Shown one piece after another: positions 53,041 to 61,695 of a stretch of 64,000 bases of DNA; the first letter of the stretch is position 1, and every line of letters begins with the position of its first letter. Both the position numbers and the translations under genes were made by a program. The DNA is taken from contig JAXLQL010000002.1 in NCBI GenBank assembly GCA_046331625.1, positions 248,001 to 312,000 on the forward strand, given 5' to 3'. This stretch comes from JAXLQL01 sp046331625 (lineage in GTDB: Bacteria > Acidobacteriota > Terriglobia > Bryobacterales > Bryobacteraceae). A model generated the notes under the pieces. That model had not been told where the DNA came from. It ran no database searches and saw nothing but the letters and a program-made list of their open reading frames with translations.

Positions 53041-54114
53041 ATGCTGTTTGGCATGCCCGCCCAACCTGTCTCCCGCGCCACATTGAGTCTCGACTCGAAC
53101 TTGCCGAAAGACACGCTCGAGGATATTCGGAACAATCTTTCGGCGATTTGTTTTGCGGGAGGTTTCCTCTGGATGGGAGGAGACGAAGGCACGTCGATCG
53201 AGCGGTTCACCGCCGAACCGGGCGGCGGTTTCGGACAGCATCGCCGGTTTGACCTCGCGCCGCTGCTCGGTTTGACGGGTAATACCGAGATCGATCTCGA
53301 AGGGATCGACTTCGATGGCGGCTATCTGTGGGTGGTGGGTTCGCACAGCCTGAAGCGCACCAAACCCGACAAGGACGAACCCAATGACGAGGTGAATCGC
53401 GGCCGGCTGGCGACGGTTACGGCCGAGGCGAATCGCCACACTTTGGCTCGCATCGCGCTAAACGCGGCGGGCGAGCCCGTGGCGCGGGAAGGCGCGCTGG
53501 TGACGGCGAAGCTGACCGGGATCGCCGGCGCGGACCAGTTGTTCGCCGCGATCGCCATCGATCCGCTGCTCGGCCGTTTCTGCGACATTCCGAGCAAGGA
53601 CAACGGCATCGACATCGAAGGGTTGGCCGTGCGCGGCGACCGCGTCTTCGCCGGGATGCGCGGACCAGTGCTGCGCGGTTGGGCCGTGATTCTCGAGATC
53701 GCAGTGGAGGTCTCCGCGAGCGGCTCGCTCTCGATGAAGGGCGGGCTGCGCAAGCACCTGGTGCAACTCGGCGGGCTCGGCGTGCGCGATCTCGCGATCG
53801 ATGGCAAGGACATGTACGTGCTCGCCGGACCGACTATGGACTTGGATGGTCCGGTGCGGTTGTGCCGTTGGGCGAAGGCGCTCGATGCGGCAGGTGAGGC
53901 GATGGTGTGGAGGAAGCAACTCGATCGCACGATGGAACTGCCGTTCGGCACGGGAGCCGACGAGGGTCGCGATCATGCGGAAGGGTTGGCGATGCTGGCG
54001 CAGGCGGCGGGTCCGCCGCGGGCGATGATTTGCTACGATTCGCCGGCGGATGGGCGGCTGGTGAAGGACCATCCGGAGCGCGTATTGCTCGATGTGTTCG
54101 AGTTGCCGGGCTGA
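53041..54114 (+). CDS. DUF3616-domain protein
   Basis: 357 residues from the ATG at 53041 (a second Met lies at 53053; the frame is open further upstream without support). Beta-propeller-like repeats include FLWMGGDEGTSIERFTAE, DLEGIDFDGGYLWVVGSHS and DIEGLAVRGDRVFAGMRGP. This pattern matches DUF3616. The function is unknown; the propeller suggests ligand or protein binding. It is followed 21 bp later by an antitoxin gene. Confidence 0.85.
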   Translation: MLFGMPAQPVSRATLSLDSNLPKDTLEDIRNNLSAICFAGGFLWMGGDEGTSIERFTAEPGGGFGQHRRFDLAPLLGLTGNTEIDLEGIDFDGGYLWVVGSHSLKRTKPDKDEPNDEVNRGRLATVTAEANRHTLARIALNAAGEPVAREGALVTAKLTGIAGADQLFAAIAIDPLLGRFCDIPSKDNGIDIEGLAVRGDRVFAGMRGPVLRGWAVILEIAVEVSASGSLSMKGGLRKHLVQLGGLGVRDLAIDGKDMYVLAGPTMDLDGPVRLCRWAKALDAAGEAMVWRKQLDRTMELPFGTGADEGRDHAEGLAMLAQAAGPPRAMICYDSPADGRLVKDHPERVLLDVFELPG

Positions 54115-54135
54115 GATGGGAGTTAAACTGAAGTC

Positions 54136-54345
54136 GTGCCGGAAGCGGATGTCCAAATCGTCTCGAACGAAGCAGGTGAGCCGACGGCGGTGATCGTTCC
54201 CATTGCGCTCTGGAGGGAGATCGCGTCGGAGCGCGAGACGGCGTACCTTCTCAGATCCACGGCAATGCGGCAGCGCCTCCATGAGGCCTTGGAGCGTGAG
54301 GGCGGTACCCCGATAGATGAAGCGTTGGAGAAACTCGGCTTGTGA
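54136..54345 (+). CDS. Phd/YefM-type antitoxin
   Basis: 69 residues from the GTG at 54136. VQIVSNEAGEPTAVIVPIAL then WREIASERETAYLLRS matches the Phd/YefM N-terminal DNA-binding fold and the helical tail that wraps the toxin. Its stop overlaps the GTG of the toxin remnant (GTGA). It is intact, so it is an orphan antitoxin. Confidence 0.82.
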   Translation: MPEADVQIVSNEAGEPTAVIVPIALWREIASERETAYLLRSTAMRQRLHEALEREGGTPIDEALEKLGL

Positions 54346-54521
54346 GAAGCATCGAGTTCGATCCTGCGGCCTTCGAGGATTTGGCTTGGTGGACAGACAA
54401 GGACCGAGCCCAGGCAGCAAGGATCGTCAGGCTCATTCGCGACGTGCAGCGAGAACCTTTCGCGGAATCGGAAAGCCCGAACTCAAACACGATTTGACTG
54501 GCCTGCCGGTATCACTATTGA
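54342..54521 (+). pseudogene. Broken YoeB/Txe-type toxin
   Basis: The frame starts VRSIEFDPAAFEDLAWWTDK and continues IVRLIRDVQREPF. It is then shifted by one missing base: the +1 frame continues GIGKPELKHDLTGL. A third frame ends C-R-Y-H-Y followed by TGA at 54519, which is the canonical YoeB C-terminus. The segment between HDLTG and CRYHY (about 25 residues with catalytic Arg and Glu) is deleted. So there are two independent disabling changes and the toxin is dead. Confidence 0.8.
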
Positions 54522-54534
54522 GCAGCTTTGACGA

Positions 54535-55174
54535 TCACCGCGACGCCCTGCATGGGTTCGGCCGGGCGATCAATCGGCATGGCCGATGTCTTCCCTCCGG
54601 CAGCCTCGTCAGTACGTTCCAGTGCACGGCAAGCGGGGTTCGGTTCGCGTGCATCCATTCGCGTGTGGCCGGCAGCATGGGGTCCCAGCAAAGCGTGTCC
54701 TCGTGCAGGAAACGGGCTCGTTCGATCTCCTGGATCGTCAAGCGGCCTTCGTGGTTACTCACGCCAGCCAGCGAGAGCAGAAAGCCCAGACGGTTTTGGG
54801 GATTCCGAAGCTTCGCCCGCTGCACCAGCGATCTGAAATCCAATCAGTTTTCGAAAGTGCGGGCCAGCCAAGGCAACGCTTCTACCACGCGGGAATCCAC
54901 ATCCGGTGCGTCCAACGCTGCCATGAGCAGAGCGCCAGGACGAGCGCTTCGAACCGGACGAGGCAAGATGGGCAAAGCCTGGATAGCCGAGCGCACTCAG
55001 TTGATCTTGAAACGTCTCGCGTGGGTCAAGCCGCATTCGGTCGCGCAACGCCGCCGTCAACGGTCTCGCCCCGTTCTCGAGAAGTGAAAGGTACGGCTGG
55101 GACACCGAGAGCAATGCCGCGGCGCCGGCCTGGGTCAGGCCGTTCCCCTTTCGCCACCGCTGCACGCTGTTCAT
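54535..55174 (-). pseudogene. Broken XRE-family transcriptional regulator
   Basis: From the ATG at 55174 (MNSVQRWRKGNGLTQAGAAA, then VSQPYLSLLENGARPLTAAL) a helix-turn-helix protein is open to GYPGFAHLASSG. Homology then moves to another frame: LLMAALDAPDVDSRVVEALP, then PWLARTFEN. An in-frame TGA (54844-54846, probably a former Trp) follows, and the frame goes on as LDFRSLVQRAKLRNPQNRLG and TRLPEG. One frameshift near 54955 plus one nonsense codon make this a pseudogene. Confidence 0.72.
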
Positions 55175-55232
55175 GGAAAACCTCGATTCTCTGCGTAGCA
55201 TGTAATATTACAAGAGGCAGCACGTCTCGCGC

Positions 55233-55685
55233 TCAGTCTTCGATTACGAAGTACGCCGCTCGGTTCTGCCGCAGGTGAGCTTCGAGTATTTGCACGAGAT
55301 CCGACGCCAGGGCGTAGAACTCGGCATCCAAGGCATCGAACTCGCCCAGCAGGGCCATTTCCACGAGTTCCTGCTCACTCGCCGGTGCAGTGCGGATGGA
55401 CTGCCGCCAAATCGCTACGGCCCTCGCGAGGATGCAGGCGTGAGAATGTGCGCCAAGGGTCTCCAACGCGCGAACCGTCATTTCGGGAGCGTTGTCCGGC
55501 CGGTTCAGAAAGAACTGGAGGTGCCCTCCGTTCTGCACCTCCGATTCGTACCAGAACGCCAGGTGTGCGGGCCATTGGACCGCGTCGAGGCTCTCGGCGT
55601 CACCACGAGCGAGAAGCGCGACGAATCGATTCCACAAGACGTTCGGATCCAGTTCCAACTCGGCGCGGCGGATGCGTTCGATCAC
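55233..55685 (-). CDS. DMP19/DUF4375-family protein
   Basis: 150 residues. The signature FWYESEVQNGGHLQFFLNRP matches the DMP19 family, in which Y-x-x-E-V-x-N-G-G and FF-N are conserved. It is soluble and helical. The function is unknown; family members often appear in toxin-immunity contexts and as DNA mimics. It lies 58 bp upstream of the broken XRE gene, with DUF4159 on the same strand beyond a divergent exported protein. Confidence 0.85.
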   Translation of the reverse strand: MIERIRRAELELDPNVLWNRFVALLARGDAESLDAVQWPAHLAFWYESEVQNGGHLQFFLNRPDNAPEMTVRALETLGAHSHACILARAVAIWRQSIRTAPASEQELVEMALLGEFDALDAEFYALASDLVQILEAHLRQNRAAYFVIED

Positions 55686-55729
55686 GATTCATTGTCGCTT
55701 TCGGAGACAATCAGGGGAGGGCACTCGTC

Positions 55730-56212
55730 ATGCGATTCCTTCTTGCGTCGGTCTTCCGCTCCAGGCTCTGCCATCTGGTGCTTCTCGCGGCGTTAGTGGC
55801 CTGTGAGTTCTCCATGGCTTGTACTTGGGCCATCGGGTACTTTCATCAAGTAACGCACCTCCGCGGGAAGATCGTTGGCGCTGCGCCTGGAGACATCCGC
55901 GGCTGGTTTCGCTGGTCCCGGCAAATGGTTGCTCGCAGTGACGCGAAGCTGAGTTTGTACCGCTACCAATGGCCGCGTGACATGCATGGCAAGCCCATCA
56001 AAGAAGTTGCAGCCGGCAAGAACGGGGAGTTCGACTTCGGGGAATTGCCCGTGGGGCACTATAGCCTGGCGCTCAGTCTGCCCGCAGCTGGGGCCGAGTT
56101 CGATGTCGAGACCATCAAGCGGACCGTAGCGGCGAAGTCCGTCTTGATCGACATATCGCCGGTGCTGCCCGATTGCTCGGGAGGCCACGAGTTCATCGCA
56201 TCGAACGATTGA
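55730..56212 (+). CDS. Hypothetical exported protein, 160 aa
   Basis: From the ATG at 55730, with AGGGGAGG upstream. A signal or anchor sequence (LCHLVLLAALVACEFSMAC) is followed by a beta-rich domain with GKIVGAAPGDIRGWFRWSRQ and GKNGEFDFGELPVGHYSLAL, resembling a carboxypeptidase-regulatory-like or transthyretin-like fold. No clear family. It ends five bases before the convergent DUF4159 gene. Confidence 0.65.
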   Translation: MRFLLASVFRSRLCHLVLLAALVACEFSMACTWAIGYFHQVTHLRGKIVGAAPGDIRGWFRWSRQMVARSDAKLSLYRYQWPRDMHGKPIKEVAAGKNGEFDFGELPVGHYSLALSLPAAGAEFDVETIKRTVAAKSVLIDISPVLPDCSGGHEFIASND

Positions 56213-56217
56213 CGCGA

Positions 56218-57009
56218 TCAGTGCGTCATCGAGTAGACGATGTAGTTGACCCCAATCCGATACGCCAGTGACGCGTACTTCTCCGGGTACTCAGGCGCGT
56301 CGGCCCACTCCCAGGCATCTCCCAAATCCATGTTGTGGCAAATCGCCACCATCACGCGACCCTTGTCGTCGAGCACTCCGCGCCAGCGCGGTTCGATGCC
56401 ATCCTTCTCAGACGTGCGGCCGCTGGCGACGATGTGAACACCCGGCACCTGGAAGCGCTCGTCGAGATCGTAGATCACGTGGAAGATCTGATTCGAATTC
56501 TCGAGCTCCACGATCTGGCGGTCTGGAAAGATGCGCTGCAAGCTGTCGAGGAACACGGACCATTCGTAGGTCCCGTGAAAGTCGTCCACCATCAGGAACC
56601 CGCCGCGCAGCAGGTAGTCGCGTAGATGGGCCGCCTGCTTGTCGTTGAGGACCCAGCGGCCCACCTCCACCGCATAGAGCCACGGCGTGTTGAACATGTC
56701 GTCGCTATCGACGTCCACCACCTGCTCAACCGAGCGCGTGTGCAGCCGCGTCAGCCGCCGAACGCCCTGCAGGAACTGGCGGTCGGCTTTCGGGTAATCC
56801 GTTGCCCAGCTTCCGCGCCAGTAACCGCCTCGACCGTTCGGGTACTTGAGCCGCGCGAACATGTACTCGGTCTTTTCGCTGGCATCGGGCGGCATCGGCG
56901 CCGGGTTGTCCTCCTCATCGCTGAAACGATAGCCGCGGCGCTGTCCGTACATCACCGCGGAAGCGGCGACGATGAACGCGAGGACGAAGGCGAGATGCTT
57001 TCGGTGCAC
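56218..57009 (-). CDS. Exported DUF4159-domain protein
   Basis: 263 residues from the GTG at 57009 (signal VHRKHLAFVLAFIVAASAVM). DUF4159 features are EYMFARLKYPNGRGGYWRG, LRGGFLMVDDFHGTYEWSVF and WADAPEYPEKYASLAYRIGV. The domain has a flavodoxin-like or GATase1-like fold, but its function is unknown. It is 56 bp downstream of fabF on the same strand and may be in that operon. Confidence 0.88.
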   Translation of the reverse strand: MHRKHLAFVLAFIVAASAVMYGQRRGYRFSDEEDNPAPMPPDASEKTEYMFARLKYPNGRGGYWRGSWATDYPKADRQFLQGVRRLTRLHTRSVEQVVDVDSDDMFNTPWLYAVEVGRWVLNDKQAAHLRDYLLRGGFLMVDDFHGTYEWSVFLDSLQRIFPDRQIVELENSNQIFHVIYDLDERFQVPGVHIVASGRTSEKDGIEPRWRGVLDDKGRVMVAICHNMDLGDAWEWADAPEYPEKYASLAYRIGVNYIVYSMTH

Positions 57010-57065
57010 TGGGGACCCACAACCTATGTACACCCGCGCGGGCCCGAGCGCAACTGCGGGCCGCG

Positions 57066-58307
57066 CTACTCGGCGAACCGCTTGAAGATCAGGCACCCAT
57101 TCGTGCCACCGAATCCGAACGAGTTCGACAACGCGTAGTCGATCTTGCCGGGCCGCGCTGCATTCGGGACGAAGTCGAGATCGCAGCCTTCGTCCGGATT
57201 CTCGAGGTTGATCGTCGGCGGCAGGATCTGCTCCTGCATCGCCATGATCGTAATGCCTGCTTCCAGTCCGCCGGCGCCGCCGAGCAAGTGCCCGTGCATC
57301 GACTTCGTCGAGCTCACCGCCAGCTTGTAGGCGTGTTCGCCGAACGTCGTCTTGATGGCGAGCGCTTCGAGTGGATCTCCCACGCCCGTGGATGTCGCGT
57401 GGGCGTTGATGTAGTCGATCTTCTCCGGTGCGAGCGCGGCGTCCTTGAGCGCGCGCTTCATCACGCGGATCACGCCGTCGCCGTCTTCCGATCCCGAAGT
57501 GATGTGATAAGCATCGCCGGTCATGCCGTAGCCGATCACCTCGGCGAGAATCCGCGCACCGCGCTTCTTGGCGAAGTCGAGCTCCTCGAGCACCAGTACG
57601 CCCGCGCCTTCGCCCACTACGAATCCGTCGCGATTGCGATCCCAAGGGCGCGAAGCATGCGCCGGATCGTCATTGCGCGTCGAAAGCGCGCGCATGGCCG
57701 CGAATCCACCCACGCCGAGCGGAGTGATGGCCGCTTCGGCGCCGCCGCAGATCATCGCCGTCGCGTCTCCGCGTTGGATGATCTTGTACGAATCGCCGAT
57801 GCAGTGCGTGGAAGTGGTGCAAGCTGTCGCCGTGGCCGAGTTCGGACCCTTGGCCCGATAGCGGATCGACACGTGCCCCGAAGCGAGATTGACGATCGTC
57901 GCCGGAATGAAGAAGGGCGAGATGCGGTCAGGCCCTTTCTGCATCAGGTTGGTGTGCTCGCGCTCGATCACCTCGAACCCGCCAATACCGGAGCCGATGT
58001 AGACGCCGACGTCGTCGGCGATCTCGGGCGTCACGTCGAGCCCGCTGTGCTTCATGGCGAAATCGGAAGCGGCGACGGCGAACTGAATGAAGCGCCCCAT
58101 CTTGCGCGCTTCTTTCTTTTCGATCCAGCGAAGGGGATCGAAATCGCGTACCTCGGCCGCAATGCGGCACGAATGGCGCGAGGCGTCAAAGCCCTGAATG
58201 GGGCCGATGCCTGGCTTGGCTGCTTTGCAGCCGGCCCATGTCTCTTCGGTGCCGATCCCGAGCGACGACACGAGGCCCACACCGGTGACAACTACTCTTC
58301 GATTCAC
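57066..58307 (-). CDS. fabF: Beta-ketoacyl-ACP synthase II
   Basis: 413 residues, condensing enzyme of fatty acid elongation: malonyl-ACP plus acyl-ACP gives ketoacyl-ACP and CO2. Catalytic Cys in ATACTTSTHCIGDSY, first His in INAHATSTGVGDPLE and second His in MHGHLLGGAGGLEAGI. SNSFGFGGTNGCLIF closes the chain. Full length for FabF. It is 21 bp downstream of acpP, a standard acpP-fabF pair. Confidence 0.97.
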   Translation of the reverse strand: MNRRVVVTGVGLVSSLGIGTEETWAGCKAAKPGIGPIQGFDASRHSCRIAAEVRDFDPLRWIEKKEARKMGRFIQFAVAASDFAMKHSGLDVTPEIADDVGVYIGSGIGGFEVIEREHTNLMQKGPDRISPFFIPATIVNLASGHVSIRYRAKGPNSATATACTTSTHCIGDSYKIIQRGDATAMICGGAEAAITPLGVGGFAAMRALSTRNDDPAHASRPWDRNRDGFVVGEGAGVLVLEELDFAKKRGARILAEVIGYGMTGDAYHITSGSEDGDGVIRVMKRALKDAALAPEKIDYINAHATSTGVGDPLEALAIKTTFGEHAYKLAVSSTKSMHGHLLGGAGGLEAGITIMAMQEQILPPTINLENPDEGCDLDFVPNAARPGKIDYALSNSFGFGGTNGCLIFKRFAE

Positions 58308-58328
58308 TCGATGGCGCCTGCGATGAAA

Positions 58329-58571
58329 TCAGTTCTTGCTGCCGGACTTCGCCTTGATGTACTCAATGGCGTCCTTGACAGTGGCGATCTTTTCGGCGTC
58401 CTCGTCCGGGATATCCAGGTCGAACGCTTCCTCGAAGGCCATCACTAGCTCGACGATGTCGAGCGAATCGGCGCCGAGGTCATCGACGAACGAAGCCGTG
58501 TCGTCTACCTGGGCCTCGTCGACGCCGAGTTGCTCGACGATAATCTGCTTCACTTTCTGCTCAATAGGCAT
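58329..58571 (-). CDS. acpP: Acyl carrier protein
   Basis: 80 residues from the ATG at 58571 (MPIEQKVKQIIVEQLGVDEA). The phosphopantetheine site is DDLGADSLDIVELVMAFEEA, with Ser in the DSLD motif. Length and acidity are normal. It carries growing acyl chains for FabF. The RsbW-like gene ends 23 bp upstream on the same strand, so acpP and fabF may also be reached by readthrough from the STAS/RsbW genes. Confidence 0.97.
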   Translation of the reverse strand: MPIEQKVKQIIVEQLGVDEAQVDDTASFVDDLGADSLDIVELVMAFEEAFDLDIPDEDAEKIATVKDAIEYIKAKSGSKN

Positions 58572-58594
58572 GGAGACTCCCGTTGAAGTGCCGG

Positions 58595-59029
58595 TCAAAG
58601 GGAAGATTGTAGCGCACCACCGGGTGCGGTGTCATGATCGGTGAGGCGAACACGCAGGCGATTGCGCCCGCCTTCGCGTGCGTACTCGATCTCGCTCGCC
58701 ATCTGGCGCACCAAAAAGACGCCCAAACCGCCGGGTCGCCGCGCCGAGAGCGGAGCGCCGATCGGGGGCTCCGGAGCAGTCCGCGGATCGAAGTACGGTC
58801 CGCCATATTCGAACTCGAGAGCGACGCTGCCGGGCTCCGCGGTGCAGCCGATCCGCACGGGTTCACCCGGGCACGAGTGCCGGGCAATGTTGAGGAACAC
58901 CTCTTCCACGATCAACTCGAGCCGATACTCCATGCCTGTGGAGAAACCGGCGCTCGACCCGGCTCCGCGCACGAATTCGTTCACGGCGCGTAAGTTCGCG
59001 GCCAAGGCGATCGTTTCGAGTTCCGTCAT
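58595..59029 (-). CDS. RsbW-like anti-sigma regulatory kinase, degenerate ATP motif
   Basis: 144 residues of the GHKL fold. The N-box is intact (IVEEVFLNIARHS). The G1 region reads EFEYGGPYFDPRT, where the usual D-x-G has Tyr for Asp; the G2 loop RRPGGLGVFLVRQM is present. It should bind a sigma factor or STAS partner, but ATP binding may be impaired. It overlaps the STAS gene upstream (ATGA) and forms a partner-switch module with two STAS genes. Confidence 0.85.
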   Translation of the reverse strand: MTELETIALAANLRAVNEFVRGAGSSAGFSTGMEYRLELIVEEVFLNIARHSCPGEPVRIGCTAEPGSVALEFEYGGPYFDPRTAPEPPIGAPLSARRPGGLGVFLVRQMASEIEYAREGGRNRLRVRLTDHDTAPGGALQSSL

Positions 59030-59361
59030 TTCCCCGCGGACCGCAACGCTTCTTCCACTGAACTCACCGTGTGGAACAGCGAGGTGAGCCGCGTCACGTC
59101 GAACACCTGCTTGGCGAAGCCATGGAGATTGACGAGCGTCAGACGGGCGCCGGCCGACTCGCGATCCTTCGCCACGGTGAGGAACGCGCGCAGCCCCATG
59201 CTCGACACGTAGTCGAGCCCACTCAGGTCAACGACGAGATTCGGCGCCGACGCCGTTGCGGACTTACACGCCTCTTCGAAAGCGGAGGCTTGATCGGCAT
59301 CCATGCGGCCGGCCACCGCCATGATGACCGAAGCTCCCTCGATCCTTGTGTCGATGTTCAT
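59026..59361 (-). CDS. STAS-domain anti-anti-sigma factor
   Basis: 111 residues from the ATG at 59361 (MNIDTRIEGASVIMAVAG). The STAS signature NLVVDLSGLDYVSSMGLRAF contains the phosphorylatable serine region. It is expected to bind the RsbW-like protein unless phosphorylated. The ATGA overlap with the next gene shows co-translation. Confidence 0.9.
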   Translation of the reverse strand: MNIDTRIEGASVIMAVAGRMDADQASAFEEACKSATASAPNLVVDLSGLDYVSSMGLRAFLTVAKDRESAGARLTLVNLHGFAKQVFDVTRLTSLFHTVSSVEEALRSAGK

Positions 59362-59383
59362 GGCCGCGCACCGCGGAACCGGG

Positions 59384-59743
59384 TCATGCTCGGCCGTCTT
59401 GCGCCAACGGACTTTCGAGCGCCGCTTCGAGGGACGGATAGACTTCGAAGATCCCCAGAAACCCAACCATCTCGAATACGGACCGGACATGCGAGTTGAG
59501 TCCCGAGAAACAGATCCGGCCGCCGGAAGCCCGGACTGTCTTGGCCGACGTCACGAAGATCCCGAGGCCCACGCTGCTGACGTATCGCAACTCGGAACAC
59601 TCGAACAAGAGCGAGCTCTCTCCGGAAGACAGCAACTCGTTGAGTGAGCTCTGCAGCGCTGGCGCGCCGGCCGAATCCAAGCGGCCGCGCAGGCTGACGA
59701 CCTGCAGTTGGGAGTGCTTTTCCAAAGCGATTTCAAGAGCCAT
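59384..59743 (-). CDS. STAS-domain anti-anti-sigma factor
   Basis: 119 residues from the ATG at 59743 (MALEIALEKHSQLQVVSLRG). The signature SLLFECSELRYVSSVGLGIF has the conserved serine pair. It is the first gene of the STAS-STAS-RsbW module. 188 bp separate it from the divergent permease gene, so the two operons probably share a control region. Confidence 0.9.
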   Translation of the reverse strand: MALEIALEKHSQLQVVSLRGRLDSAGAPALQSSLNELLSSGESSLLFECSELRYVSSVGLGIFVTSAKTVRASGGRICFSGLNSHVRSVFEMVGFLGIFEVYPSLEAALESPLAQDGRA

Positions 59744-59931
59744 CGATACTCCAGAGCGGCGATAGTCCGGTCGACTCGGCGAGCGAGCGGTCCTGCGAAT
59801 GCGAGCCCCGACTATTATACGGAACGATTCAGGAAACGACAATGGAGGAATCACCCGGCGAGTCTTGAACGGGCGCTTGAAACGAAGTTGTAATGCTCGA
59901 GTGCTAATCTGCTCTAGCCCGTCGGCTCTCG

Positions 59932-61695
59932 ATGCTTCGATCTCTTGCTGCCAGACTTTCCGGGCCGTTCGCCAACGAGCGCGCGGTTCGGCAGCGGGAA
60001 GCTCGCAAGCCTCCGGGGCTGATCTACGCTACCGGCGATATCCCCCCTCCCGCCACCACGATCGTCCTCGGGATTCAGCATGCCGTCGAATCGGCCAGCA
60101 AGGTGACGCTGCCGATTGCGGTACTGAGTACCGTAGGAGTCTCTGGCGCGCAGCTCGACACGATGATCGTGGCGACGCTGATTGTGTCGGGCTTGGCGAG
60201 CATTCTCGTATCCAGCCGGCTTCCAGTAGTGGGATTCGGCCACTTGCTGCCCGCGGCGATCTTCAGTTCGTTCGTGGCTCCGGCGGTGATGGTGGCTCGC
60301 ATGGGAGGGTTGAGGCTGCTGTGCGGCATGACGCTCGTATCCGGGCTTTCGGTGGCGCTATTCGCGCGCGTTTTGCCCCGGTGGAGATTCCTGTTTCCGG
60401 CGGAGGTGGTGGGCCTCATTGCGTTCATGGTCGGCGCGTCTCAGTCTTCGCTGGCGGTCACGCGGTTCCTCGGCATGGACCGGCTCGATCAGACTCCCAG
60501 CGCGGCGCATATTCTCGTAGCGACGGCCTCTCTGTCGCTGCTGGCGGGCCTCACCGTTTGGAGCAAAGGCCGCCTGCGGCTGTTCAGCACCTTGATCACT
60601 CTGGTGGCGGGCTACGCGGTGTGTATCTTCCTGGGAATGGTGAAGCCGCAGTTCTGGCAGCGTGTGCATGATGCGCCATGGATCGGCCTACCCGAGTTCT
60701 CCCACCCGGGCTTCGCTTTCGACCCCAGGCTTCTCCTGCCGTTCGTCGTGCTCGGGCTGAGTTCGGCCCTCAAGACCTCGGGCGACCTCACCATCTGCGA
60801 AAAAATCAGCGACGCCGATTGGAAGCGCACCGACATGCGCAAGGGTTCGGCGGCGGTGGTTTGCATGGGCTTGGGATCGCTGCTTTCGGGCCTGCTCGGC
60901 GGCTTTGCCTTGGGCAGTTCGAGCAGCAACGTCGGCCTTTCGGCCGCCACCGGGGCAGTCAGCCGCCAGATCGGCTATGCCTGCGGGGCAGCGCTGATCG
61001 TGCTCGCGTTCTTCCCGAAGTTCATCGCCTTGATTGCCGCAGCCCCGCCGCCCGTTGTCGGCGCGATGTTCCTGCTGGTGGTTTCCTATAACCTCATCGC
61101 CGGCATGCAAATCATCATGAGCCGGATGATGGAGGTGCGCCACACCTACATCATCGGAGTCTCGCTGTTATTCGGACTGACTGCCGACGTGATTCCCGGA
61201 GCGTTTCAGGATCTTCCCGAGTGGCTCCGCACCTTGCTGTCATCTGGCTTGACTCTTGCCACGGTCATGGTACTGGTACTCAACCTCGTCTTTCGAATCG
61301 GCACTTCCAAGCGCCACTCGATCTCATTGGAACCGGCCACCTCCGACGTCGAGAAGATCTACGACTTCATGGAAGAGTCCGGCAGCCAGTGGGGCGCGCG
61401 CCGCGAAGTCGTCGAGCGCGCCGTGAGCGCGCTGGTGGAGACCTACGAGTTGATCTCCGGCCAGGAACTCACCCATGGCACGATCACCGCCGAAGCCGGC
61501 TTCGACGAATTCTCGCTCGACATCACCGTGCGCTATCCCGGCCGTCTGCCCGAAGCGCCTGGAGCGCTTCTGCTCGATTTGGGCGAGCGTGACGCCGCCA
61601 AGATGGCTTCGATGCTGGTCTACCGTTTGGCCGATCGCGTCCGGCTGAGGACTTCGGGTCTCGACTGCGAAATCGAGCTCCACTTCGAGCACTGA
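59932..61695 (+). CDS. NCS2-type (xanthine/uracil) permease with C-terminal RsbW-like domain
   Basis: 587 residues. Residues about 30-450 are a nucleobase/ascorbate transporter of the NCS2 family with some 12-14 helices; LPVVGFGHLLPAAIFSSFVA, FALGSSSSNVGLSAATGAVS and PPPVVGAMFLLVVSYNLIAG carry typical segments. The last ~115 residues (EKIYDFMEESGSQWGARREV, then VERAVSALVETYELISGQEL) resemble the anti-sigma GHKL fold, without clear ATP motifs. A permease with such a tail, flanked by STAS and RsbW genes on both sides, suggests that transport or substrate sensing is wired to partner switching. The TGATCA at its end holds both its own stop and that of the convergent gene. Confidence 0.82.
   Translation: MLRSLAARLSGPFANERAVRQREARKPPGLIYATGDIPPPATTIVLGIQHAVESASKVTLPIAVLSTVGVSGAQLDTMIVATLIVSGLASILVSSRLPVVGFGHLLPAAIFSSFVAPAVMVARMGGLRLLCGMTLVSGLSVALFARVLPRWRFLFPAEVVGLIAFMVGASQSSLAVTRFLGMDRLDQTPSAAHILVATASLSLLAGLTVWSKGRLRLFSTLITLVAGYAVCIFLGMVKPQFWQRVHDAPWIGLPEFSHPGFAFDPRLLLPFVVLGLSSALKTSGDLTICEKISDADWKRTDMRKGSAAVVCMGLGSLLSGLLGGFALGSSSSNVGLSAATGAVSRQIGYACGAALIVLAFFPKFIALIAAAPPPVVGAMFLLVVSYNLIAGMQIIMSRMMEVRHTYIIGVSLLFGLTADVIPGAFQDLPEWLRTLLSSGLTLATVMVLVLNLVFRIGTSKRHSISLEPATSDVEKIYDFMEESGSQWGARREVVERAVSALVETYELISGQELTHGTITAEAGFDEFSLDITVRYPGRLPEAPGALLLDLGERDAAKMASMLVYRLADRVRLRTSGLDCEIELHFEH

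Noticed and set aside
54844..54846. Second selenocysteine candidate (in-frame TGA in the XRE gene)
   Set aside because: The codon does not align with a conserved Cys, the gene also has a frameshift, and Trp-to-stop is the simpler reading.
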